64,000 nt of DNA from Misgurnus anguillicaudatus (Eukaryota; Chordata; Actinopteri; Cypriniformes; Cobitidae). Shown in pieces: positions 56,679 to 64,000 of the stretch. The position numbers were made by a program, and so were the translations under genes. The stretch lies in contig NW_027395284.1 of assembly GCF_027580225.2 (NCBI RefSeq), forward strand, positions 2,003,478 through 2,067,477, given 5' to 3'. The notes under the pieces were generated by a model. It searched no databases, was not told where the DNA came from, and was given only the letters and a program-made list of their open reading frames with translations. Position 1 is the stretch's first letter. The number at the start of each line of letters is the position of its first letter.

Positions 56679-59600
56679 ACATTCAATACAATTTTTTTGT
56701 GGCATTTTCTAAAAACAGACATTTCAAAATGCATCAAAAACTTCAAAAAATTCTACTACTTGAAATAATATTTATTTTTAATGTCCTTTCTAATGTTTAT
56801 ATAAACATAAATTCACAAAATGTATAAATAAAGTACTGATGTTTAGCAGTTGACCACATACAGTAAAATGAATGGGTCTCTATGGGCCTCTGCTGGTCAA
56901 AGTGATTTATTTCCTAAACTGTAACCATAAAACAGTTTTGGCTGAATTCAACACACAACATCCAGATCAATATCTAAAAACAATTTAAATCAAATTTAGA
57001 TCATAATTTATGTGTATTTTTCATAAAAAATTTGATATTTTTCAGGCAAGCTAATGGTGTAGTTGAGGAATTGAGTGGTAAACGGGTATAAAAGTACTTC
57101 ATATCTCCCAAAACACAGCATTAATGTATAGATGGGAAGTAAATGAAAAAAATTATATACTATTTGTATCATTCAAAATTCATATATTTTTTTGTAATCA
57201 CTCTTTTAATCTCTGGGGTCATTTTTACCCCCAAGGTACTATTACGTATACAGGAAAATAGGGTCTTATGAGGGTTAAACAACACGCTGTTATTTACAAA
57301 CGCAAAGAGGGCATTTACAAATGAATAAAACATGCTTTTTTAATATTATAATGGAATGTAAACTAGTCATATACTGCAAAACCAAAAACATAACCGAAAT
57401 CATAAGTGGACCACAGAAAATATAAATGTATCTATGAAGAAAATGTACATATGACTCAAATAATATTCCCGTGTGGTGTGTAGGCACTGTTTGCGGCTGG
57501 AGAAAAGAAGTATGGCACTGATGAGAGCCAGTTCATCACTATACTGGGAAACCGAAGTGCTGCGCACCTTAAGAGAGGTTAGCTTGAACACACATACAGA
57601 TGTATCATTAAAAACACTTTTACCGTCTACTTTACATTTTCATTCATGCTGATTCTATTAATGGCTTCTCCTTTATGTCTACAGTGTTTGATGAGTATAG
57701 AAAGCTGTCAGGGTTTGAGATCGAGGAGAGCATCCAGAGAGAGACTTCTGGAAGCCTCCAAGAAATCCTGCTGGCTGTAGGTAAGATATCTTGTTTAGTG
57801 TTTAATATTGCAATTAGCAAATGCAACACATTTCTTAAATTTTCGGTATATTTTAAATGTGTTAAATAGAAGTTTACAGACTCTGTTAGCTATGGAAATG
57901 CATGAGTCATTTCATTGATTGGGGTTTCCAAGGGTAGTAGCTCTTGACCACGCATGAGTCACACTGTGGGTCAATGACTCAGACATGTTTCTCAGACAAT
58001 ACCATTAAACCAAATGTAGTTCAATTTATATCTCTACTATTTAAAAATGTGGTTATATTTATGCGTTACAGCCCTTTTATTTTTATAGCTTTAAGTAGGC
58101 ATTACTAAGTGAGACTTTTTTATACCGCTTTTCATCCACAAACGTGGCGAGGTTGGATATGTACTGGATAAAAATAAGTCAAATTCAAAGATCTAGGACT
58201 TCCTTAAAATCACAACAAAAGCTAAAGATACATAAAGTTAAAATAACAATAAAATAAAATATTTATAAAAAATGAATTGAATATAATACATACTTTCTAT
58301 TTTTCAGTGAAGTGTGCCCGCAGTGTTTCAGCTTATTTTGCTGAGTGTCTTCACAATGCCTTGAAGGTGAGAGTTGATGCTTGATTAAAAACCTGATTGT
58401 TTAAAATGTTGTTGGTTTGTAATAAAAAGTGTGTTTAATTTTACATTTAATTTCACAGAAACTTTTTTGTTTTTATCGTCCTGCACCTGAGCCCTACTCA
58501 GATTTTGGAATTGTACACTTATTTCACTTTTACTTATAAATATTTGAGAAAAAAATTAATTCGATCAATCCAGTTTTGTAAAGTAGAGTTTCTTGTGATG
58601 AAGCAGGGGGATTTTTAATTCATTTTTATTTTTTAGATTAGATTCGTTTTTTTATACCTCACATACTGTTTAGTGTCTTTTTGGACTCTGTAATATCAGG
58701 AGGGGATATTATGACCCTAAAGTTTTGGGTATCATTTTACAGACGGTACAGGATTTCTGCGTTTCATTAGATATCAGTAGTGCTGTTCATTAGCGCCATC
58801 TGTGTTACTACTTGTGAACCAGTGGCGGCTGGTGGTCTTTTTTTGAAGCGCACGATGCGAAGTTCGTCACAACATGTATGTAGCTTGTTATGTGCGTGGT
58901 TCGTCATTTCAAAATATGTGTTCTGCACTTTGAGAGATCGTGTGTGCATCACGTGTCATGCCAAAATAAGTGCCTGCTGCCTTGAACTTGAAAGGAGATG
59001 CTCGCGTGTGCCAGATACTCGCACAATCTCATGCGTAATCAGAGTTTACTGTTAAGGGAGTGTGTCGCGTGTATTTAGGGAACGTGAGCGTCTCTTTTAT
59101 CATAAACGGTTTTGACGCGTCTCTTGCAGGCACTTATTTTGACAAAACACGTGATGCACACAGGATCTCTCCACCTGCATGACACATATTTTGGAAAAGG
59201 GAACCACACACGTGACAATCCGAACACTTATTATGAATTAGCGCATCCTCGGAAGTGCAGTCACGAGCCGCCACTGTTGTGAACACAAACCACACTAGAC
59301 AATTAATATCTTAATCTAACTAGATTTGGCAACATCTTCACAGATTACTGTTTTATAATTGGTCCTAAATGATGTATCAATGTAAAACAACCAGACGTTT
59401 GTAAATAGAGGTGTAATTCTTGTTTTGTCCATTAGGGGGCAGGTACCGATGACCAAACCCTTATCAGGGTCATGGTTACTCGCAGTGAAGTAGACATGCT
59501 TGATGTACGTGCCGATTTCCGCAGGATGTTTGCAACTTCTCTGCATAAAATGATTCAGGTATGCTTGTCCATACAACTTTTAACAATTAATTTGATTAAT

Positions 59601-59709
59601 TTTAAAATGTAGCAAAATTATCTCTTATCCTCTTATCCTTCTGCAGGGCGACACCTCGGGTGACTACCGTAAAACCCTGCTTCTGCTGTGTGGTGGTGAT
59701 GATGCATAA
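48268..59709 (+). CDS. anxa5: Annexin A5, complete coding region
   Basis: Twelve coding exons: 48268-48270, 53428-53512, 53823-53917, 54041-54154, 54235-54325, 54433-54512, 55562-55612, 57484-57577, 57685-57780, 58308-58366, 59436-59558 and 59647-59709. All are GT-AG with continuous phase, 317 residues against about 320 in mammals. The product is a cytosolic, calcium-dependent phospholipid-binding protein that assembles on phosphatidylserine membranes. It starts [13 protein letters not shown], then four annexin repeats. Calcium-loop motifs GLGTD (28-32), GAGTD (100-104), YGTD (183-186) and GAGTD (257-261) are kept, with partners GDTGG (141-145) and GDTSGD (298-303). The C terminus is [10 protein letters not shown], typical of A5. 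The linker between repeats 2 and 3 is about two residues shorter than in mammals, and the repeat-3 Trp of mammalian A5 is Tyr183. Teleosts have two copies (anxa5a, anxa5b); I cannot decide which this is. Confidence 0.96.
48684..48825. repeat. CpG-rich inverted repeat in the anxa5 intron after the ATG exon
   Basis: The left arm starts GTTCGACTTCATGCACCGC and ends GTACCGCGAGAGCGATTCGAAAG. The right arm is its imperfect complement, ending ACGCGTAAAGTCGAAC. The innermost TACCGCGAGAGCGAT/ATCGCTCTCGCGGTA is perfect. The opposite-strand frames 48591-48827 and 48621-48860 mirror each other because of it. Confidence 0.75.
49740..50212. mobile_element. TTAA-type element (CTCTTTCACCGCCAGC ends)
   Basis: TTAA (49736-49739), CTCTTTCACCGCCAGCG ... 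CAATGGCGGGGAAAGAG, TTAA (50213-50216). 473 bp. The interior shares motifs, in complement, with fragments at 14190 and 29690. Frames at 49654-49893 and 49909-50154 are repeat-derived. Confidence 0.75.
50547..51297. mobile_element. 750-bp palindromic TTAA element, copy 2
   Basis: TTAA (50543-50546), AGGAACACGCCCACATTTTG ... GTGGGCGTGTTCCT, TTAA (51298-51301). It is 751 bp and nearly identical to 10353-11102. The mirrored frames 50808-50996 (+) and 50848-51036 (-) start with the same peptide because the DNA is a palindrome. Confidence 0.92.
51705..52110. repeat. CACGAAA / CTAACCC-rich repeat
   Basis: TTTTCGTGCCTCTGGAGCACG, GTGCCACCTAGCACGAA and CGTGTCTGTGCCACGA, then repeated CTAACCC(T/C)AACTCCA. 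Probably a fish repeat in the anxa5 intron; no transposase. Confidence 0.35.
52111..53427 (+). other. Intron sequence, no feature
   Basis: Rest of the 5.2-kb anxa5 intron before the first repeat-1 exon. Short frames here (52143-52325, 52545-52760, 53278-53547) are unsupported. Confidence 0.4.
53428..53512 (+). CDS. anxa5: anxa5 exon: N-terminal tail and repeat 1 start
   Basis: Acceptor TTATTTAG, donor CTTG|GTGAGT. Encodes [12 protein letters not shown] through YKAMKGL, ending inside the first GLGTD calcium loop. Confidence 0.95.
53823..53917 (+). CDS. anxa5: anxa5 exon: repeat 1
   Basis: Encodes [20 protein letters not shown] then [12 protein letters not shown]. Donor AAG|GTGACA. Confidence 0.95.
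54041..54154 (+). CDS. anxa5: anxa5 exon: repeat 1 end and repeat 2 start
   Basis: Encodes [20 protein letters not shown] and the linker to LRDAIK. Donor AAG|GTAAAC. Confidence 0.95.
54235..54325 (+). CDS. anxa5: anxa5 exon: repeat 2
   Basis: Encodes [20 protein letters not shown] (second calcium loop) and [10 protein letters not shown]. Donor CAAG|GTAACT. Confidence 0.95.
54433..54512 (+). CDS. anxa5: anxa5 exon: repeat 2 end
   Basis: The acceptor follows a TG run (GTGTGTGTGCAG). Encodes [18 protein letters not shown] and QRMLVILLQ. Asp142 is the partner calcium ligand. Confidence 0.95.
54893..55367. mobile_element. Fold-back MITE (TTTTCCTGGACAAGGATTAG ends) in anxa5 intron, interrupted
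   Basis: GGGCGTTTTCCTGGACAAGG with ATTAGAC at the left and AATTCCTGTCCAGGAAACC at the right. Interior as in the 14583 element. Split by 54966-55213. Confidence 0.65.
54966..55213. mobile_element. Tc1-derived MITE (transposase-free), nested
   Basis: Between TA dinucleotides (54964-54965, 55214-55215): CAATGAGGAAAATAAGTATTTG ... CAAATACTTATTTTCCTCACTG. It consists of the two inverted terminal repeats of the 9803 Tc1 family and nothing else. Frames 54844-55103 and 55133-55315 are derived from it. Confidence 0.85.
55562..55612 (+). CDS. anxa5: anxa5 exon: short linker between repeats 2 and 3
   Basis: 17 codons, [17 protein letters not shown]. Mammalian A5 has about 19 here. Acceptor TTATCCATAG, donor CAG|GTAAGT. 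Confidence 0.92.
55999..57274. mobile_element. piggyBac-type non-autonomous element in anxa5 intron
   Basis: TTAA (55995-55998), CCCTAATAAGACCC ... GGGTCTTATGAGGG, TTAA (57275-57278). CCC termini next to TTAA are characteristic of piggyBac. Subterminal GGGGTCA..TACCCC motifs occur at both ends. 1.28 kb, with CA microsatellites and no transposase. Confidence 0.75.
56332..56676. repeat. Cluster of (CA)n microsatellites
   Basis: Pure CA runs at about 56332-56372, 56486-56526 and 56634-56676 with imperfect CACA/CAGA between. Frames of VCVCVC and THTHTH are artefacts. Confidence 0.95.
57484..57577 (+). CDS. anxa5: anxa5 exon: repeat 3 start
   Basis: Encodes [20 protein letters not shown] then [11 protein letters not shown]. 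Tyr stands where mammalian A5 has the calcium-sensitive Trp. Confidence 0.95.
57685..57780 (+). CDS. anxa5: anxa5 exon: repeat 3
   Basis: Encodes [20 protein letters not shown] then [12 protein letters not shown]. Donor GTAG|GTAAGA. Confidence 0.95.
   Translation, partial: CLMSIESCQGLRSRRASRERLLEASKKSCWL
58308..58366 (+). CDS. anxa5: anxa5 exon: repeat 3 end
   Basis: Encodes [20 protein letters not shown]. Acceptor ATTTTTCAG, donor AAG|GTGAGA. Confidence 0.95.
58820..59276 (+). mobile_element. hAT-like MITE (CAGTGGCGGCTGGTGG ends), copy 2, in anxa5 intron
   Basis: CAGTGGCGGCTGGTGG ... CACGAGCCGCCACTG with exact 8-bp duplication TTGTGAAC (58812-58819, 59277-59284). 457 bp, same family as 27102-27565. 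The opposite-strand frames 58767-58952 and 58780-59055 are inside it. Confidence 0.9.
59436..59558 (+). CDS. anxa5: anxa5 exon: repeat 4
   Basis: Encodes [20 protein letters not shown] and [21 protein letters not shown]. This is the fourth calcium loop. Confidence 0.95.
59647..59709 (+). CDS. anxa5: anxa5 last coding exon
   Basis: Encodes [20 protein letters not shown] and the TAA stop at 59707-59709. Confidence 0.95.
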   Translation, partial: GDTSGDYRKTLLLLCGGDDA

Positions 59710-60337
59710 GCCCCACGATTTATGCTTGGGTCATGATCCCATGACTCATGCGTGGTCAGAAGCCGGTGGCTTTTGAAACCAAAACCCAAAACAACCTGTA
59801 CTTTTTAAATCAGTTGAAGGATTTCATGTTTATCTGTGGATGTGCAGTGCATAGCATTGTCTCAAGAAGAAATAAGTGAATTTTGTCATTCCAGTTTTAT
59901 GAGATGTGTAGTAGACTTGTATGACCAAAGTTATTGTGGTAGAAAAAATCTGATCTCTGTTGTAAGGCCTTAAAGCCACAGAAAAAAATCCTATATAGAT
60001 CAAAATACAAATCTCATACAATTTCTTATTAAATACTTGTTAATGTAATCTACAAAGAAGGCCAAATTTTTTACTCTGTGAAGCAATATTTTATATAGCT
60101 TATATTCTGCAATTTTTCACTTATTTATTGTTTGTACGCTCACTAAACACCATGACATTTCAGTCTATTGTTATAACCACTCATAATTGGAATTATTAGT
60201 AAGTCTGTGTCTATATATTACCATGTAAGCTTTTTGTATCTGTGTATGTATCTAAATTTGTGGCACTTAAATGAGAGGTTTGCTTTAATTGTTCAATAGT
60301 TGGGGCAAAAGGGTTTTGGATGTAATTGAAGCCTTGT

Positions 60338-60386
60338 AATAAAATTTTCATAACAGTTCCACTAACTATAAATAAAGAGAAATAAA
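60338..60386 (+). terminator. anxa5: anxa5 polyadenylation signals
   Basis: Three AATAAA hexamers at 60338, 60371 and 60381, about 630-680 bp after the stop, with AT-rich 3' UTR between. Which one is used cannot be told. Confidence 0.6.
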
Positions 60387-60599
60387 ATTAATCTGTCAAC
60401 CTCTCTTTTAAGTTGATTTTGAGTTTAAGGTTTACTAATATCAGTAAAAGCTAAAACGGGTGCTACTAAAATGTTTCACATTCCATTGCCTCAATGTTCA
60501 CAATAAACGCTTAATGAAGTAAAAAAACGAAAAAAGCCATCAGTACTTACTTTGTGTTCATCATGTGTGCATGTATTAACACTTACAGAGTTTTGTTAA

Positions 60600-61041
60600 A
60601 GGGGACATATCACGGAAATCTGACACTTTCCATGTTTAAGTGCTATAATTGGGTCCTCAGTGCTTCTATCAACCTAGAAAATGTGAAAAAGATCAACACA
60701 GTAACTTAGTTTTGGTAAAGCATTCTCTGCAAGCATGTGAAAAAATAGATTATTGAAATTTGGCTCCCCTTGTGATGTCAGAAGGGGGTAATACCGCCCC
60801 TTAATCTGCACTATCCAACCACAGCACTGCCATTTAGTGCAGAGATCAGCTCATTTGCATGTTAAAGGACACACCCAAAAACAGCACATTTTTGCTCACA
60901 CATACAAAGTGGCAATTTTAACATGCTTTAATAAATGATCTATGTAAGGTTTTGAGCTAGAACTTCACATACATGCTTTAAGCACACCAAAGATTTATTT
61001 GTTGAAGGTTTATTTTTAAAAAGTCATGTAAAATGTACCCT
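60600..61041 (+). mobile_element. TTAA-type MITE, GGGGACATATCA family, copy 2
   Basis: TTAA (60596-60599), AGGGGACATATCACGG ... AAAATGTACCCT, TTAA (61042-61045). 442 bp, colinear with 3833-4267. Confidence 0.85.
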
Positions 61042-61045
61042 TTAA

Positions 61046-63295
61046 AAGCTGCACAATATGAATGTGTTGTTTTGACGACATAAAGTGCCTTTTAAACTAG
61101 AATGTAAATGTAATCTGCAGCACAGTAAAATGTATTATACATGATATGTCCACATTGAGGCGCTATAGTCAATGAAAAGGCCAACATACTTCCAGAATTC
61201 CAGACTGTCATTCTGCATTAATAATAATCTTCAAAATATTGTTATTCATTATACAAATGATTGTAATTAACAAATGAAAAGAAGACATTAATTATGATAA
61301 GGGAATAAAATGCTGCATGTTCATGCTGGTAGGCTAATGGAAGCAGACAAATGTTATGTATTTCCCCTCAGGCAAGCAAAGACACATTGTCACTGAACTA
61401 TTCAGTGGATATTTGGCTTGTAATTTTAAATTTTCTAAAATAAATATGAAGGACTTCCTTCAAGTATAGACATGCAAATAAATTAAACTGACATATGAAG
61501 ACATTTCTTAATATTTGAAGTGAACATGAATTAATCTGTCAAAAGGTTGCCAGAGTGAGGTGATAGAAAAAATCATTAACATAGCTTGAAAACAGACGTG
61601 ATAAACTCATGTGTTTCCAGTTCATACAGAAACGAACATGCCCATACAATGTACAGTAAGAAAGTCTTACATATGCAAATTGCGGCAAAGCCAACTGGAT
61701 ATGCCATTCAAACCACTTAATAAACATAAAAAGTAAAACACCTCAGGGTTTATGTGAGGTTTAGGTTTAAGTAGTGTGTGAAAACATACTGTAAGTTAGG
61801 CTAACAGTTTCATACAGGTTGTATATTATCAGGAGTGTGCAGTATATATGTAAATATGTACTTCTGTATGACTGTGATAGTACTGTAAGTTTTTATTAAA
61901 CTCCCTAAGTCAAAAGGGCAAATGTTGGTTACCAGTATGTGAGACTATGATGCAGGAAGTCGGCCAATAGGACGGCCTGGATTTAGGGGTGTAACTGTCA
62001 GGCCACCTCGAACCACACAAAGGAACAATGAATGTTAAACTCGAAACCCACGAAACAATACACATCTATCAACTTTATACATGTGTGTGAATGAGTGAGT
62101 GAATGAATGAGAGGGCAAGAGAAAAAGTTCATTTTTTTGCTTTAAAAGATGTGTGACGACAGTTGTGTGTGACTATAAGGGTTTGTGGCATAATGATTTT
62201 GATATTTTTCCATTCCTTCATGTATGTGTAAAGCAAACCCCCTCCCTTTTGCGGGAATTGTGCGACTTTGATCTTCTTGCCCTTCCTGCGGCCCAGCCGC
62301 CCAGGTGCTTAACATTCATGTATGAACATGATTTTTCAATGAAAAATCTACAGGTGAACATATCCGCAAAACATACGTGTGCAGAGTGTGAAATCCCTGT
62401 CTTTAACACTAGATGTTCAGGTCCATTTAAGCTTCAACTTGAAAAGACTTGAAACTCCCACCCACACACTGATGAATTTATTTGATATGGGTGGTGCACT
62501 GTTCCCAACAGTATCTGTCTTTTGGTTTGAAATGGTATATTTATTGTTAAAGAGGTACATGCACAGACAAAATTCAGATTTCAGATTTACATCTGTTAAT
62601 TTGATTTCAACCCAAGTGTTTGCATGCTGTATATGTAACATTTTTATGAGGAATATTGAACCAACTCAATATCAAATATCAAAACCTTTTTCTTGTGAAG
62701 AAAAGAAAACTTAAAGTTTGACTTTGTCGTCTTTGTTATAAAATTAAAGATAAAGTATATCCAAAGTTTTTCTGCTATACTTCCAAACTTCCAAAGCAGA
62801 ATAGAGAGCATTCACAAATAATTTTTTAAAATATGTATGTATTGATTTGGATTTGAACAGACACTGTTGCAAGCATAATGCAAACTTGGGGTAGGCCTAC
62901 AGGACAGCTGTAATTTTTAATGTTCAAATTTATATTTATTCATTCAACATTTGTCAAAATACAAAACTATGCAACCAGTTATTTTTATCACATTAATTAG
63001 CTTTATGTGAGCCTAACCTTGAAATCCAGGTTTATGTGTCATTATCCAATTATGAGATTATAAGCATCAAAGTTTGATTTCATTTTAATTTCAATCTTTG
63101 CCATGACCTTAGTCAATATTTAAGATATCAAGGTTATATTCACAGAATGTTCTTTGCATTATGTAGAATGATTTTATAAAATAGTATATCACAAAACGTG
63201 ATTGTTTTCACAAACTGAGCCAGAAATGAGTCATATTACACAGGATATGAATTCAATGCTTGTTTTTTTTCACAAATATTTGTATATATGTAATC
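61046..63295. other. Unannotated intergenic DNA downstream of anxa5
   Basis: No gene recognised. The frame at 62153-62452 overlaps frames on both strands and has no motif or splice support. GTGAATGAATGA microrepeats lie near 62090. Confidence 0.4.
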
Positions 63296-63299
63296 TTAA

Positions 63300-63575
63300 A
63301 GCAACACTATGTAGTTTTTTTACGTTTAAATAATGTCTCTAAAATTATTTCAGTGATAGAACAACTTTTAACTGGACAAATTGTAGTGTTGCTGCAACCT
63401 GAGCAGCCTCCTAGCTGCTACAAGCACACTCTGAAAGTGGCGGTGGAGGGTAGGAAACACAGCCCCGCCCCTCCCCCTGCCTGCAGAAGAGTGTCTGATA
63501 CCAGGCACTGTTGCGCTTTTCAACCACATGGGGGAGCTGTAAGTCATTTTTACATGGAAACTACATAGTGTTGCT
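63300..63575. mobile_element. TTAA-type MITE (AGCAACACTATGTAG ends)
   Basis: TTAA (63296-63299), AGCAACACTATGTAGTTTTT ... AAACTACATAGTGTTGCT, TTAA (63576-63579). 276 bp. The frame at 63260-63568 lies in it and is not a gene. Confidence 0.85.
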
Positions 63576-63737
63576 TTAAGTGTTTAATGAATTTTTAAAC
63601 CACAACCTTGCATAAGTCTGTTTATTGTAAAAATGTGCTAAATATTCTTTTGGAAGTTAGTAAATGTTGATAAATTCTTCGGTTACTCGTGTTTGATGTA
63701 ATTTAATCCATACCACTCTATCAAAAAATGAATTTAG

Positions 63738-64000
63738 GGGTTGTGCACATCAGTGTTAATTTCGTTGACGAAGACGATGACGAAAAATATTCGTCAACGA
63801 ACCTTTTTTCACAGACAAAAACTAAATAAAAACTAAATAAAAGTCAGATATGATGACGAAGACTGTAACGAAATATAACTGACACTTTAGTCAACGAATA
63901 AAAATAAGACGAAAATGTTAGGGAGGGTTGAATGGAGAAGAGATCCAATCAGAGCTACTCATTTTGTGACATTGACGAGCTGAGCTTTTCACCCAAAGTT
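63738..64000. repeat. TTTCGTTGACGAAGACGA repeat, cut by the window end
   Basis: AGTGTTAATTTCGTTGACG, ATATTCGTCAACGAACC, GTCAACGAATAAAAATAAG: repeated CGTCAACGA motifs in both orientations. It resembles the terminus of a fish hAT-type repeat. The right end is outside the window. Confidence 0.45.

Noticed and set aside
56230..56768. Cysteine/valine- and threonine/histidine-rich frames
   Set aside because: Translations of CA microsatellites.
62153..62714. Overlapping frames of 99 and 111 codons
   Set aside because: No splice sites, domain motifs or conserved context; ordinary chance frames in AT-rich DNA.

Overview
This window looks like nuclear DNA of a teleost fish, most probably a cyprinid. 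It is AT-rich, carries vertebrate genes split by GT-AG introns, and is packed with fish DNA transposons, MITEs, microsatellites and a V-SINE-type SINE. The species cannot be fixed from the sequence. No bacterial, plasmid or phage features were seen.

Two genes are clear, both on the + strand. (1) An integrin beta gene closest to the beta-2 (leukocyte) type: a signal-peptide exon at 34640-34694 and six further coding exons between 38161 and 42060. These encode the PSI domain and the N-terminal part of the beta-I domain (about 333 residues). No later exon (hybrid, EGF, transmembrane, tail) was found, and a 500-N assembly gap (43035-43534) lies 1 kb downstream. (2) A complete annexin A5 gene: ATG exon at 48233-48270, eleven more coding exons, and stop at 59707-59709. 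It encodes 317 residues with four annexin repeats, a probable non-coding first exon ending at 48002, and polyadenylation signals near 60340.

The rest (1-33 kb, the introns and 60-64 kb) is mostly mobile-element debris. Many elements are flanked by TTAA. They include a near-identical 750-bp palindrome in two places (10353-11102, inside a Tc1 transposase remnant; and 50547-51297, in an anxa5 intron), an 824-bp palindrome (23268-24091), shorter MITEs (3833, 28706, 41213, 49740, 60600 and 63300) and a piggyBac-type element with CCC termini (55999-57274). hAT-like elements with 8-bp target duplications occur at 27102, 39794, 46622 and 58820. Two Tc1 transposase pseudogenes are at 10001-11686 and about 20900-21560. 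A local tandem duplication with an internal deletion lies at 30084-32285.

Nothing suggests that the two genes cooperate; they are neighbours. The most informative signals are structural: the truncated integrin gene at the gap, arm-symmetric differences between the two copies of the 750-bp palindrome, and nested insertions whose empty sites can be read directly. I found no convincing new gene system.
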